From the NCBI GenBank assembly GCA_027483385.1, contig JAIXUT010000155.1, forward strand, positions 1-44,703: DNA of 44,703 nt, in the 5' to 3' direction. This document shows positions 13,529-22,877 of this stretch, piece after piece. The position numbers were made by a program, and so were the translations under genes. Origin of the DNA: Alphaproteobacteria bacterium. GTDB taxonomy: Bacteria; Pseudomonadota; Alphaproteobacteria; UBA2136; UBA6156. The notes below the pieces were generated by a model. It did no database searches. It saw nothing but the letters and a program-made list of their open reading frames with translations, and was not told the origin of the DNA. The stretch's first letter is position 1, and each line of letters opens with the position of its first letter.

Positions 13529-14208
13529 ATTTTCCCTGCCGCTTTAAACGAATAATGCGCGTCGGCGCCGATGATGAAATGGTCGTGTACGGCAACGCCA
13601 AGTGCCTAAGCAGCCTGCAGTAAATTTTTAGTAAAAAGCTCGTCTTCCAGGGAAGGCTGTGGGGCCCCTTGGGGGTGGTTGTGCGCCATAATCAGGCCCG
13701 CCGCGTTGTGGGCCAGCGCTTTTTTTAAAATTTCGCGCGGGCTGGCGGCCATGGTGGTGTATGTGCCCACAAACAGGGTTTCTTCGGCCAACAATTTCAG
13801 CTGGGCATTTAAAAACAGCACCACGCATTCTTCTTGCTGGCTTTGGCCAAAGCGGGCGTACAGGTAATCGAGCAGCGTCAGGCGGTCTGCCAACAGCGGC
13901 TTGTCGGTCAGGCCCTCGCGCTTCATCCGAATGGCCAGCTGCTGCACCACCTGCAACAGCGCCACACTGCTGGGGCCGAGGCCTTTGACGTGCTGCAACT
14001 CTTCGGGCAGGGCGGTGAGCACGCCACTTAAACTACCAAACCTGGCCAGCAAGGCTTTGGCCAGCGGCTTCACGTCCCTGCGCGGAATTGCAAACGTAAG
14101 CGCCAGTTCCATCAGTTCGTAGTCGGCCAAGCCGGCCCCACCCGTGGCCGCAAAGCGGGCCTTCAGGCGGCTGCGGTGGCCATCGTTGCTTAAAACCACC
14201 TTAGGCAT
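13525..14208 (-). pseudogene. radC: RadC-family JAB-domain protein interrupted by an in-frame TAG at 13606-13608
   Basis: MPKVVLSNDGHRSRLKARF...LAHNAAGLIMAHNHPQGAPQPSLEDELFTKNLLQAA* then, in the same frame, ALGVAVHDHFIIGADAHYSFKAAGKI* (stop at 13525-13527), matching the canonical RadC C-terminus. Confidence 0.85.
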
Positions 14209-14986
14209 AGGGCCACTGGGTATAGCCAGCGGGCGAGGCGGTCAGCAGTTCATAGCCCGTTTCGGTCACCAGCACGGTGTGTTCGTATTGCGCGGAAAGG
14301 CCTCCATCGGCGGTTGTGACGCGCCAGCCGTCGTCGTGCAGCCGCGTCCGCCAGGTACCAGTGTTAATCATGGGTTCCACGGTTAAAGTGGTACCTGCGC
14401 GCAGGCGGGTGGTGGCAAATTCGGTGTTGGCATAGTGCAGCACCTGTGGGTCTTCATGGAATTTTCGGCCCAAGCCGTGGCCGCAGTATTCGCGCACCAC
14501 ACCATAACCTTTGGCTTCGGCCACGGGCCCCAGGGCGTTGCCAATGGCGCTTAGGTAGCTGCCGCTGTGAATGGTTTCAATACCCGCCATCATGGCTGCG
14601 TAGGTGGTGCGCATGAGCGTTTGGGCTGCGGGTGCGATATTGCCCACGCCGTACATGCGGCTGGTGTCGCCATGGAAGCCATCCAGCAGGGCGGTGACGT
14701 CGATGTTTAAAATATCGCCATCGCGTAAAATTTCATTTGCCGACGGGATGCCATGGCAGACCACGTTATTGACACTGATGCAGCTGGCCGCCGGGTAACC
14801 CTTGTAGCCCAGCGTTGCGGGGACGGCACCATGCTGCGCCATAAAGTTGGCACAGAAATCGTTCAGTTCCAGCGTTGAAATTCCCGCCCGTACTAGGGGC
14901 GTGACGGCATCGAGCGTTAAGGCCGCGACGCGCCCAGCTGCCCGCATTTTGGCAATTTCAATCGGGTTTTTTGGAATAATTTTCAC
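14201..14986 (-). CDS. map: Type I methionyl aminopeptidase
   Basis: IKNPIEIAKMRAAGRVAA, YPAASCISVNNVVCHGIPS, GDILNIDVTALLDGFHGDTSRMY, YCGHGLGRKFHEDPQVLHY, TVEPMIN. Confidence 0.97.
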   Translation of the reverse strand: MKIIPKNPIEIAKMRAAGRVAALTLDAVTPLVRAGISTLELNDFCANFMAQHGAVPATLGYKGYPAASCISVNNVVCHGIPSANEILRDGDILNIDVTALLDGFHGDTSRMYGVGNIAPAAQTLMRTTYAAMMAGIETIHSGSYLSAIGNALGPVAEAKGYGVVREYCGHGLGRKFHEDPQVLHYANTEFATTRLRAGTTLTVEPMINTGTWRTRLHDDGWRVTTADGGLSAQYEHTVLVTETGYELLTASPAGYTQWPYA

Positions 14987-14993
14987 GGCTTTT

Positions 14994-15689
14994 TTACACC
15001 ATAACAGGCAGCGTTTTGCAAATAGTTATGTGCTGGGGCGTGATTTCGCACTCCAACGCCGCTACCTGTACGCCTGCCGCCACAGCCTGTTGTAGGGCGG
15101 CGGCGTAAGCGGGGTCAATCGCTGCGGCGGGCCGAAATTCGGTGCAATCGGCGCGCGCAACTACATAAAGCTGCAGGGCTGCGCCACCGTTTTGCACAAT
15201 TTCAGTCAGGGTGTGCAGGTGCTTGGTGCCGCGTTCAGTTTTCGCATCTGGGAACAGCGCAGTGTGGCCTTCCGCCAGTGTCACGTTCTTTACTTCGCAC
15301 CAAACCTGCGGCTGGGTGGGGGTGGCGAAGGTCCAGTCAAAGCGGGTTGCGTCGGAATACTTAACCTCTTTTTTAAGCGCGGTAATTTGTGAAAAGTTTG
15401 GCACCAACCCTGCCGCCAAGGCCTCACCCGCCAAGGTATTGGCGTGGGCGGTGTTGATGCTCACCAACGTACCGCCCGGCAGTTCCAGCAGTTCGGCGCC
15501 ATAGCGCAGGCTGCGGGTGGTGTTTTCGCCGTAGTCGCGCACATGCACATGGGTTGCGCGGTCGAGCAGCCCCTTCATGCTGCCCGTATTGGCGCAGTGG
15601 GCCACTTGGCCCTCTGCGGTGCCATAGATAAAAAAGCGCTTTTCGCGTTTTAAAAATTTCCAGCGGGTCAGCGGCTGTTCAAAGTTCAT
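14994..15689 (-). CDS. sfsA: DNA/RNA nuclease SfsA
   Basis: HCANTGSMKGLLDRA, VWCEVKNVTLAEGHTALFPDAKTERGTKHLHTL; located with map and radC. Confidence 0.95.
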   Translation of the reverse strand: MNFEQPLTRWKFLKREKRFFIYGTAEGQVAHCANTGSMKGLLDRATHVHVRDYGENTTRSLRYGAELLELPGGTLVSINTAHANTLAGEALAAGLVPNFSQITALKKEVKYSDATRFDWTFATPTQPQVWCEVKNVTLAEGHTALFPDAKTERGTKHLHTLTEIVQNGGAALQLYVVARADCTEFRPAAAIDPAYAAALQQAVAAGVQVAALECEITPQHITICKTLPVMV

Positions 15690-15710
15690 TGGGCGAAGTA
15701 TGATGCAGGT

Positions 15711-16535
15711 ATGGGCCCACGTAAACTGCTCGTCTTCGATTTGGAAACCGTGCCCGATGTCGCACTGGCGCGGCGCCTGTGGCCCGAAACCGAGGGGCTG
15801 AATGACGCCGCAGTAACCACCTTAATTCTGGAAAAACACAAGCTACAAAGCAGTACAGGCTCCGATTTTCCGCGCCCGAGTTTCCATAAAATTGTCGCTA
15901 TCGGGTGCCTGCTGGCCGACGTTGAAGTGACCGACGGCCAGGAAAGCTACCACCTGCGGCGGCTTGGCTGCATTGGCGAAGAGGCCGACGACGAACGTAA
16001 GTTGCTCGAACAATGGCTGGCCTTTGGCGCACGGGAACCCTTGCGGCTGGTTAGCTTTAATGGCCGTGGCTTCGATTTGCCCGTGATTAAACTGCGGGCG
16101 CTGCATCAGGGCCTAAGCGCGGGGTGGCTGTTCCAGCGCGGTGATAAATGGAGCAACTACACCAGCCGCTACGACCAAATCTGGCACATCGACATGGCCG
16201 ATACACTCAGCGATTTTGGCGCGGCCCGTGGCATGCCCAAGCTGGATGAAGTGTGCACGCTGGCAGGCTTGCCAGGCAAGCTGGACTTAGACGGCAGCCG
16301 GGTGTGCGATATGTACATGGCGGGGCAGGTAGGCGCGATACGGGATTACTGCGAAACCGATGTGCTCAATACCTACTTGCTGTACTTGAAATACCAGCAC
16401 CTGACAGGGATTTTGGCACCCGAGGCGCTGGCGCAGGAGCTGGATGCGGTGAAAACGATGTTACAAAAGGAAGGCCTCCAAAAACCGCATTTGGCGCAGT
16501 TTTTAGAGGCTTGGAACGGGGCGGAGGGCCAATGA
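15711..16535 (+). CDS. 3'-5' exonuclease related to the PolB exonuclease domain
   Basis: LLVFDLETVPD, LVSFNGRGFDLPVIKLRAL, WHIDMADTLSDFGAARGMPKLDEVCTLAGLPGK, DYCETDVLNTYLLYLKYQ. Confidence 0.93.
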   Translation: MGPRKLLVFDLETVPDVALARRLWPETEGLNDAAVTTLILEKHKLQSSTGSDFPRPSFHKIVAIGCLLADVEVTDGQESYHLRRLGCIGEEADDERKLLEQWLAFGAREPLRLVSFNGRGFDLPVIKLRALHQGLSAGWLFQRGDKWSNYTSRYDQIWHIDMADTLSDFGAARGMPKLDEVCTLAGLPGKLDLDGSRVCDMYMAGQVGAIRDYCETDVLNTYLLYLKYQHLTGILAPEALAQELDAVKTMLQKEGLQKPHLAQFLEAWNGAEGQ

Positions 16536-16536
16536 T

Positions 16537-16725
16537 TCAGTCGCGTGGATTGATGGTTTCAACCCAAAAGTTTTGGGGATCTGGGCCATCCACAGACTTA
16601 TTATGGAGTTGGCCCACACGCGCTAGAGCTGCATCCGAGTTTGTAAAGATTTCTTCTCCTTCAACGGGGATAGAATCTTCGGGGGAATCTCCGCACATGA
16701 TGCGGTAAGTGAAACGGGTCATCAA
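16537..16725 (-). CDS. Small hypothetical protein (62 aa)
   Basis: Occupies the gap between two convincing CDSs, with a plausible upstream AT-rich promoter region. MMTRFTYRIMCGDSPEDSIPVEGEEIFTNSDAALARVG... Confidence 0.5.
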   Translation of the reverse strand: MMTRFTYRIMCGDSPEDSIPVEGEEIFTNSDAALARVGQLHNKSVDGPDPQNFWVETINPRD

Positions 16726-16786
16726 AACCTCCAGTGGTAAGTAATTTAATATACAATATTTGAGTTAAGAAAACAAGGATCATAAA

Positions 16787-17521
16787 ATGCCCAACCCCAC
16801 CGCTGCAATTTTAGTGATTGGCAACGAAGTGCTTTCGGGCCGCATTGCCGATGTGAATGTGAACTACATTTGCCGACGTTGCGCCGATGTGGGCCTGAAC
16901 GTGGCCGAAGTGCGCATGGTGCGTGACGACGAAGGCGCGATTGTGGCAGCCGTTAACACCCTGCGGACCAGCCACACCTACGTGTTTACCACGGGCGGCA
17001 TTGGCCCGACCCACGACGACATTACCATCCATAGTATGGCCAAAGCCTTTGGCGTGGCCGTGATTCGCAATATCGAAGTGGAGCAAAAGCTGCATGCCCA
17101 CTACGGCAGCCGCCTCACCCCCGCCGCGCTGCGGATGGCCGATTACCCCGCCGGCGCCCGCATTGTGCCGCACGGCGAAAGTTTTGCGCCCAGTTGCTTG
17201 CTGGAAAATGTGGCGATTCTGGCCGGTCAGCCGCGCGTGATGCAGCTGATGTTTGAAGCCACCTTGCCGCTGCTGCAAACGGGCACGCCGCTGCACACCC
17301 GCCAGCTGGATGTGTGGGGCATGGAAAGCCAACTGGCCGAACAGTTGGGCAGGATCCAAACCCGCTTTGCCGCAGTTGAAATTGGCAGCTACCCCTACCG
17401 CGTGGAAGGCCGCGCGGGCACGGCCCTGGTGTGCCGTGGGCTGGCGGCCGATGACGTGGAGGCCGCCTTTACGGCAATCAATCATTTAGTAACTGAACAG
17501 GGCCTGGAAGTGCGCGGCTAA
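16787..17521 (+). CDS. Molybdopterin-binding (MoCF) domain protein, CinA N-terminal-like
   Basis: AAILVIGNEVLSGRIADVNVNYICRRCADVGLNVAEVRMVRDD, VFTTGGIGPTHDDIT. Confidence 0.92.
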   Translation: MPNPTAAILVIGNEVLSGRIADVNVNYICRRCADVGLNVAEVRMVRDDEGAIVAAVNTLRTSHTYVFTTGGIGPTHDDITIHSMAKAFGVAVIRNIEVEQKLHAHYGSRLTPAALRMADYPAGARIVPHGESFAPSCLLENVAILAGQPRVMQLMFEATLPLLQTGTPLHTRQLDVWGMESQLAEQLGRIQTRFAAVEIGSYPYRVEGRAGTALVCRGLAADDVEAAFTAINHLVTEQGLEVRG

Positions 17522-18735
17522 AGCGTTTTCAGTAACGCCTTGGCGGCGCGTTCGCCGCTGCGCCACGCGCCTTGAATGTTGGCGGGGAAGGCCACATCGG
17601 TGTGTTCGCCCGCCAACCAGTAGCGGCCATTTAACCACGGCCTTTGCAGGGCGCGGCGGTCGGCGGGGCTGCTGCCCACGGCATAATAGCTGTAACTGCC
17701 GTGGCTGAAACGGTCGGCATGCCAGGCACTGTGGGCCACCAAGGTTGGCAACGGGCCAGATGGAATGAGCTGGCGCAGGGCAGGCGTGGCCAACTTCAGC
17801 CAATCGGCCGCCGTGGGGTGAGGGGGCAGGGCCGCCAGGGCGCTCATGCCCGCCAGTGCCATCAGGGTAGGGGTGCCCAGCAGTGGGGTGGCGTCGTACC
17901 ACAACGGCAGCAGCGGGTGGTTGGCAATCATCACGTCGTGCCGAGGCCAGCTGGCAAAGGGCGCGGTAAAAAATAATTTCTCTAAATTCCCCATCCCGAG
18001 CCGCTGAATCGCTTGCCGCTGCCGCGTTGGCAGTTCGGGCAAAACCGCGTGCGCGGCAGCCTGCTGCAACACCCCCAGCGGCATGGTGTTAATAATTGCT
18101 CGCGCCATAATTTTTGCGCCAGTTGAGGTGCGTAATTCTAATCCCTTTGGCGTGGGCTGAATGGTATCAATTACCGTATTTAAATGAATGGTCAGCTGCC
18201 GCGTTTGCCCTTTCAGCCAATTGACCCAACCGCCAAGCAGCATAAAATCGTCGGCGTCGGGTTCGCCCCCGTTATCAAAATTCCAGCCCGAGAGTTTTTC
18301 CAGGCTCGCGCCGTAATACATCTCGTTTTCAAGCGTGATGAGCGGCACCAAATTATCAGGAATCTCGGCCATAAAATCGGCCAGCGGGGCATCCTTGGGC
18401 GCTTTTGCCGCCCGGGCAACGGCCTGTTGCAACAGCTGGTGCCAGCCCGCTCGATGCCCCACACCTGGCAAGGTGTGGGCGGCATTGTAATCGGTAGAGG
18501 CAGTCCGCAGATTGGCCTTTGCCACCGAAGCCTTCAGAGGGTGCTGGCTATAGCCATGCAGCCAACTGGCGCCCAATTCAAAGTGGGTATTCTGGTAAGG
18601 CACCGAGTGTACCCGCCCGCCCACGTAATCTTTGGCTTCAAGAATTATATTGGGCACACCTCGGCGCGTCAGGGTTTGGGCGGCCCTGATCCCGGCCACT
18701 CCCGCGCCAATAATCACGACGGGGTCGCGGGCCAC
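17518..18735 (-). CDS. FAD-dependent amine oxidase family protein
   Basis: VVIIGAGVAGIRAAQTLTRRGVPNIILEAKDYVGGRVHSV (Rossmann GxGxxG plus GGR motif); C-terminal YWLAGEHTDVAFPANIQGAWRSGERAA. Confidence 0.9.
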   Translation of the reverse strand: MARDPVVIIGAGVAGIRAAQTLTRRGVPNIILEAKDYVGGRVHSVPYQNTHFELGASWLHGYSQHPLKASVAKANLRTASTDYNAAHTLPGVGHRAGWHQLLQQAVARAAKAPKDAPLADFMAEIPDNLVPLITLENEMYYGASLEKLSGWNFDNGGEPDADDFMLLGGWVNWLKGQTRQLTIHLNTVIDTIQPTPKGLELRTSTGAKIMARAIINTMPLGVLQQAAAHAVLPELPTRQRQAIQRLGMGNLEKLFFTAPFASWPRHDVMIANHPLLPLWYDATPLLGTPTLMALAGMSALAALPPHPTAADWLKLATPALRQLIPSGPLPTLVAHSAWHADRFSHGSYSYYAVGSSPADRRALQRPWLNGRYWLAGEHTDVAFPANIQGAWRSGERAAKALLKTL

Positions 18736-18738
18736 GGG

Positions 18739-20334
18739 TTACACCACCGCACCGAGTAATTGCTTGGTGTAAGCGGCTTTAGGCTTGCCAAACACCTGTG
18801 CCGTTGGGCCGTATTCCACCACGCAGCCATCCTTTAACACCAGTACCTGATGGGCGAGGTGGCTAATCACGCGTAAATCGTGGCTGATAAACACATAGCT
18901 GGTGCCATGGCGTTGCTGCAGCTGCCCAAACAACTCCAGAATTTGCGCCTGAATGCTAACATCGAGCGCACTCACGGGTTCGTCGGCAATGATGAGTTTG
19001 GGTTGCAGTGCGAGTGCGCGGGCAATCGCCAGCCGTTGCCGCTGGCCACCACTGAACTGGTGCGGCAGGCGCTGGGCGGCTTCGGGTGGCAAGCCAACTT
19101 GCCCCAGTAATTCGGCCACGCGGGCGGGCCATTGGGCCGCTGGCAGCAAATTATGCGCGCGCAGTGGTTCGGTTAGCATGGTGTACACCGTGTGCTTGGG
19201 ATTGAGCGACGTCACGGGGTCTTGAAAGACCATCTGCATATTGCGCCGTGCTTGGCGTAAATCTTCGCCCCGCAACGCCAAAAAATCGTGGCCCATAAAC
19301 ACTATGCGGCCGCCTGCGGCGGCGGGCTGCAGACGCGTCAGCACACGGGCGAGGGTGGATTTCCCGCTGCCACTTTCGCCAACTATTCCCAAAGTGGTAC
19401 CTTGCGGCAGCTGAAAGTTCACCTCCTTAAGAGCCTTAAGTTGTTCCGCTGGCTGCCAAAACCACGGCGCGGCGCGGCGGTACGTGTGGCCGAGGCCATT
19501 CACGTCCAGCAGCGGCTTGACCGCTTTGGGCAGGGCCGGGGGTTTGGCATTGAGGCTTAAAGTCGCGCTCAATAATTGTTTGGTATAAGCAGCCTTAGGT
19601 TGGTTCAGCACCGCCTTGGTGGTGCCGCTTTCCACCACGTTTCCGTGCTGCAGTACCACCACGCGGTCGGCCAATTGGCGCACCACGCCAAAATCGTGGG
19701 TAATCCACAGCATCGCCATCCCCAGGCGTTGTTGCAGCTCTTTCACCAGGGCCAAAATTTCGGCCTGCACGGTCACATCTAAAGCCGTGGTGGGTTCATC
19801 GGCAATTAATAAATCCGGGCTGTGCGCCAGCGCCATGGCGATCATGATCCGCTGCCGTTGCCCGCCCGAAATTTCGTGCGGGTAGCTGGCGTACATCCGC
19901 GCAGGGTTGGGCAACTGTACCTGGGCAAAGAGTTCCAGCACGCGGGCCTTGCGGGCCGCACCGCGCAGCGTGGGGGTATGGATGGCAAACATCTCGGCCA
20001 CCTGGGCGCCGCAGGTCATCACGGGGTTCAGCGCCGTGGCCGGTTCCTGAAAAATCATCGCCAACCGTTTGCCGCGCAAGGCACGCAGTTGGTGAGGCAG
20101 CAGTGTGGCTAAGTTGTGGGTGGCAAATTGCAGGGTGTCGGCGTGGTGCTGCAGGCCCTCGGGCAGCAGGCCCATGATGCTTAAGGCTGTCAGGGTTTTG
20201 CCGCTGCCGCTTTCCCCCACCAGCGCCAGCGTTTCGCCCTTATTTAAAGTAAACGAAACACCCCGCACCAACGCCGTGGTACCTGCCGAAATGTGCAGAT
20301 TTTTAACGGTCAGCAACGCAGTCATGGCCACCAA
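18739..20334 (-). CDS. ABC transporter ATP-binding protein, dipeptide/microcin type with two fused ATPase domains (YejF-like)
   Basis: Two Walker A motifs (GESGSGKTLTAL, GESGSGKSTLAR), two signatures (ISGGQRQRIMIAMAL, FSGGQRQRLAIARAL) and two DEP Walker B motifs. Confidence 0.93.
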   Translation of the reverse strand: MVAMTALLTVKNLHISAGTTALVRGVSFTLNKGETLALVGESGSGKTLTALSIMGLLPEGLQHHADTLQFATHNLATLLPHQLRALRGKRLAMIFQEPATALNPVMTCGAQVAEMFAIHTPTLRGAARKARVLELFAQVQLPNPARMYASYPHEISGGQRQRIMIAMALAHSPDLLIADEPTTALDVTVQAEILALVKELQQRLGMAMLWITHDFGVVRQLADRVVVLQHGNVVESGTTKAVLNQPKAAYTKQLLSATLSLNAKPPALPKAVKPLLDVNGLGHTYRRAAPWFWQPAEQLKALKEVNFQLPQGTTLGIVGESGSGKSTLARVLTRLQPAAAGGRIVFMGHDFLALRGEDLRQARRNMQMVFQDPVTSLNPKHTVYTMLTEPLRAHNLLPAAQWPARVAELLGQVGLPPEAAQRLPHQFSGGQRQRLAIARALALQPKLIIADEPVSALDVSIQAQILELFGQLQQRHGTSYVFISHDLRVISHLAHQVLVLKDGCVVEYGPTAQVFGKPKAAYTKQLLGAVV

Positions 20335-20335
20335 C

Positions 20336-20977
20336 TTAACCTGCTTTGCGCGGCTTGGCCACTGCGGGTTTGCGCGTGCGTGCTGCTTTGGCGGGGCTAG
20401 GTGGCCGCGCCATCACGCCGCCCACAATTCCTTTCCCTGTCACAATATAATCCAGCCGCACATCGTGGGGTTCGGGCATGAAGGTGGGCGGTAATTCCAG
20501 TTCGGTGTAGCACACCCCAACCGTACGGCACGGGTGCTTGAAGCCCGCAATGGTTTTATCGTAATAGCCGCCACCATAACCCAAACGGTGACCGCTTGGG
20601 CTATACCCCAGCATCGGCACCACCAGCAGGGCTGGCATAATTTCGGGCCCTGTCGCCGCCCCCATGCCAAGTGCGTCGGGTTCCAGGCGGCCAAAGGCTG
20701 GCCAGATATTAAACCCCAGCGGCAGGCCGCGGGCGGTCACGCGGGGCAGGGCCACGGTCTGGCCATCGGCCCAGAGTTCGTGGGCCAAAGCCTCCAAATT
20801 AATTTCGCCATCCTGGGCGCTGTACAGCGCCACCACGGTGGGGGCAAGGTCGGCAATTAACGTCCGCAGCTGATTCATTATTTTCCATTGCGTGGTGCTG
20901 CGGAGGTCGTAGGGAATAACGCTGCGGCGGTGACGGAAAAGTTTCCGTAGTTCGGCTTTGGCCCCAATTTTTGCCAC
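20336..20977 (-). CDS. fau: 5-formyltetrahydrofolate cyclo-ligase
   Basis: LVVPMLGYSPSGHRLGYGGGYYDKTI signature. ORF extends to 21049 but that overlaps zapA; GTG at 20977 (VAKIGAKAELRKLFRHRR) is a more likely start. Confidence 0.9.
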   Translation of the reverse strand: MAKIGAKAELRKLFRHRRSVIPYDLRSTTQWKIMNQLRTLIADLAPTVVALYSAQDGEINLEALAHELWADGQTVALPRVTARGLPLGFNIWPAFGRLEPDALGMGAATGPEIMPALLVVPMLGYSPSGHRLGYGGGYYDKTIAGFKHPCRTVGVCYTELELPPTFMPEPHDVRLDYIVTGKGIVGGVMARPPSPAKAARTRKPAVAKPRKAG

Positions 20978-20987
20978 TGTTAATGAC

Positions 20988-21293
20988 TTAAGCGGGTAAA
21001 AGATTTTGTAGCCGCTCGGCCAGTTGCCGATGAAACTGCGTGACGGCACTCACTTGCAAATCATTTTTTTGCTCGGCGTCGGCGAGGTCGCTCATCAGGG
21101 TTAAACAGCACAAAATTATCTGGCGGTCGCGGTCGGCATTTGGTTCGTTGGTTTTAATTTCATTCAAGGCGGCATCCACGCGTGCGGCCAAAGCCCCAAG
21201 CCGTTCAACTTGGTCGGGCGGGGCAGCAAAGCGGTACGTTTTACCGCCAATGGCAACGTCGACTGGCACGGCGCGGGTAGTGGATTGGGTCAC
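20988..21293 (-). CDS. zapA: Cell division protein ZapA
   Basis: VPVDVAIGGKTYRFAAPPDQVERLGALAARVDAAL...RQIILCCLTLMSDLADA; neighbours fau as in many proteobacteria. Confidence 0.9.
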   Translation of the reverse strand: MTQSTTRAVPVDVAIGGKTYRFAAPPDQVERLGALAARVDAALNEIKTNEPNADRDRQIILCCLTLMSDLADAEQKNDLQVSAVTQFHRQLAERLQNLLPA

Positions 21294-21544
21294 GCGGCGG
21301 TGCTTTCTGTGGGCAAGGGTTCAGTGGCTGCGGCCTGGATACGCTGCAGCAAGGCTTCCAGACGCACTTTGGCGGCGGCTTGACGGGCTTTTAGTTGCGC
21401 GTTTTCCAGCTGCAGGGCACTGAGTTGCATGGGCGTTGCAGTGTTTTTACTTCTTAAAGTTTGCTCGAGTTGGTCCAGAATATCCAGCAGCCGCTCGGCG
21501 GTGCGGAGGTCGGGCAAATGGGGTGGCAACGGTGTACGCATCAC
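21290..21544 (-). CDS. Small coiled-coil-like hypothetical protein
   Basis: ATGA overlap with zapA. LRTAERLLDILDQLEQTLRSK...LQLENAQLKARQAAAKVRLEALLQRIQ looks like a coiled coil. Confidence 0.7.
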   Translation of the reverse strand: MMRTPLPPHLPDLRTAERLLDILDQLEQTLRSKNTATPMQLSALQLENAQLKARQAAAKVRLEALLQRIQAAATEPLPTESTAA

Positions 21545-21600
21545 GGCAAGCCTCCCTCTGTTGAATGTTCTTTTTTTAGGCTAAGGTAGCCTGCAACAAG

Positions 21601-22827
21601 ATGCAAGAAATTCCGTCCACATTATTCAAGGGGCTCAGTGCTCTGCCTACGCCGCTGCATGGCAAACGCGTGCTGTTGCGCATCGATTGCAACGACGGCG
21701 GCACCAGCATCAGCAGCATGCAGCACCGCGTGCAGGCCGTATTACCAACGCTGCAATGGCTGCTGGAGCGCGGGGCGCGGGTGGCGATTCTTAGCCATCG
21801 CGGGCGGCCGCAGGGGCGGCCAAAGCCCGAACTTTCCACCGCACCCTTGGCGGTAGCCTTGGCCGAATTGTTGGGCCAGCCCGTGCCGTTTGTGCCCGAT
21901 TGCCTTGGCCGCATTGCCCAAACCGCCGTGGCCGAACTGGCGCCCGGGCAGGTGGTAATGCTAGAAAATACTCGCTTCCATTTGGGCGAACAACTGAATC
22001 AGCAGCCCTTTGCTGCCCAGCTGGCCACGTTAGGCGATTACTTGGTGAACGACGCCTTTGCCTGCGCCCACCGCACGCAGGCCAGCACCCATGGGCTAGC
22101 CGCGTTGCTGCCAACTTTTCTGGGCCTGCAATTTGTGCAGGAATTGCAGTGGCTGGAAAACTGGGCCAAGGCCGCCCACCCCAAAGCCTTGTTGGTGGGT
22201 GGCAATGCGGTGGTACCAAAGCTGGAACTGCTGCAGCGCAGCCTGGGCAAGGTGCAAATTATGCTGCTGGGCGGCGTGGTAGGCCAGACATTTCTGGCGG
22301 CAAAGGATTTGCATCTGCGCCAGAGCCTCATTGAATTTGGCGCGGTGGAAGGGGCCCGAGAATTCATGGCCGAAGCGGGCGTGCTGGGCTGCCGTGTGCA
22401 CTTGCCGCGCGATGTGGCGGTGGCCAAACAGAGCCTGCCCGGGCTTAAGTTAATCACCCGCGCACCGCACCAGTTGGCCGCCGATGAAGTGGCGCAGGAT
22501 TTGGGCCCCCTGACGCTTGAAACCTGGCAAAAAGTGCTGGAACAAGCCCCAAGTGTGGTGTGGTTTGGCAGCTTGGGCGTATGGCAGCACCCCGAATTTA
22601 GACTGGCCACCATGCAACTGGCCAATATGTTGTTGGCGCGGCAACAACGCCAGCCGCGCGCCTTTACCTTGCTTGGGGGCAACGGCCTGTTACAGGCCTT
22701 GGCCGCAGAAAATTTATTGACACCCTTGGCCGCGGCAGGAGTGGCAATTTCCACGGGCGGCGGCGCCTTGCAGCAGGCGCTGTGTGGCCACTCGCTGCCG
22801 GCGGTGCAGGCGGTGATACGCGCCTAA
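21601..22827 (+). CDS. Phosphoglycerate kinase homolog with degenerate nucleotide-binding half
   Basis: PGK motifs RIDCNDGG, SHRGRPQG, MLENTRFHLGE, NDAFACAHRTQASTHG, STGGGALQQAL. The C-terminal motifs diverge (GGNAVVPK, WFGSLGVWQ, LGGNGLL). Confidence 0.88.
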   Translation: MQEIPSTLFKGLSALPTPLHGKRVLLRIDCNDGGTSISSMQHRVQAVLPTLQWLLERGARVAILSHRGRPQGRPKPELSTAPLAVALAELLGQPVPFVPDCLGRIAQTAVAELAPGQVVMLENTRFHLGEQLNQQPFAAQLATLGDYLVNDAFACAHRTQASTHGLAALLPTFLGLQFVQELQWLENWAKAAHPKALLVGGNAVVPKLELLQRSLGKVQIMLLGGVVGQTFLAAKDLHLRQSLIEFGAVEGAREFMAEAGVLGCRVHLPRDVAVAKQSLPGLKLITRAPHQLAADEVAQDLGPLTLETWQKVLEQAPSVVWFGSLGVWQHPEFRLATMQLANMLLARQQRQPRAFTLLGGNGLLQALAAENLLTPLAAAGVAISTGGGALQQALCGHSLPAVQAVIRA

Positions 22828-22835
22828 AATACGCA

Positions 22836-22863
22836 CAAAAAACGGCGCTGGGTTAGCAGCGCC
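22836..22863 (-). terminator. Rho-independent terminator for the 22878-23264 gene
   Basis: On the minus strand GGCGCTG-CTAACC-CAGCGCC followed by GTTTTTTG. Confidence 0.75.
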
Positions 22864-22877
22864 GCCTGTCGTGTCGT

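Noticed and set aside
13606-13608. TAG recoded as sense in this genome
   Set aside because: TAG is the natural terminator of rpoC, the PpiC gene, the bolA-like gene and the 27501-27779 gene, so general recoding is not supported; radC is treated as a single interrupted gene.
18739-20334. Complete ABC importer operon
   Set aside because: Only the fused double ATPase is present; no permease or binding-protein gene adjoins it here.
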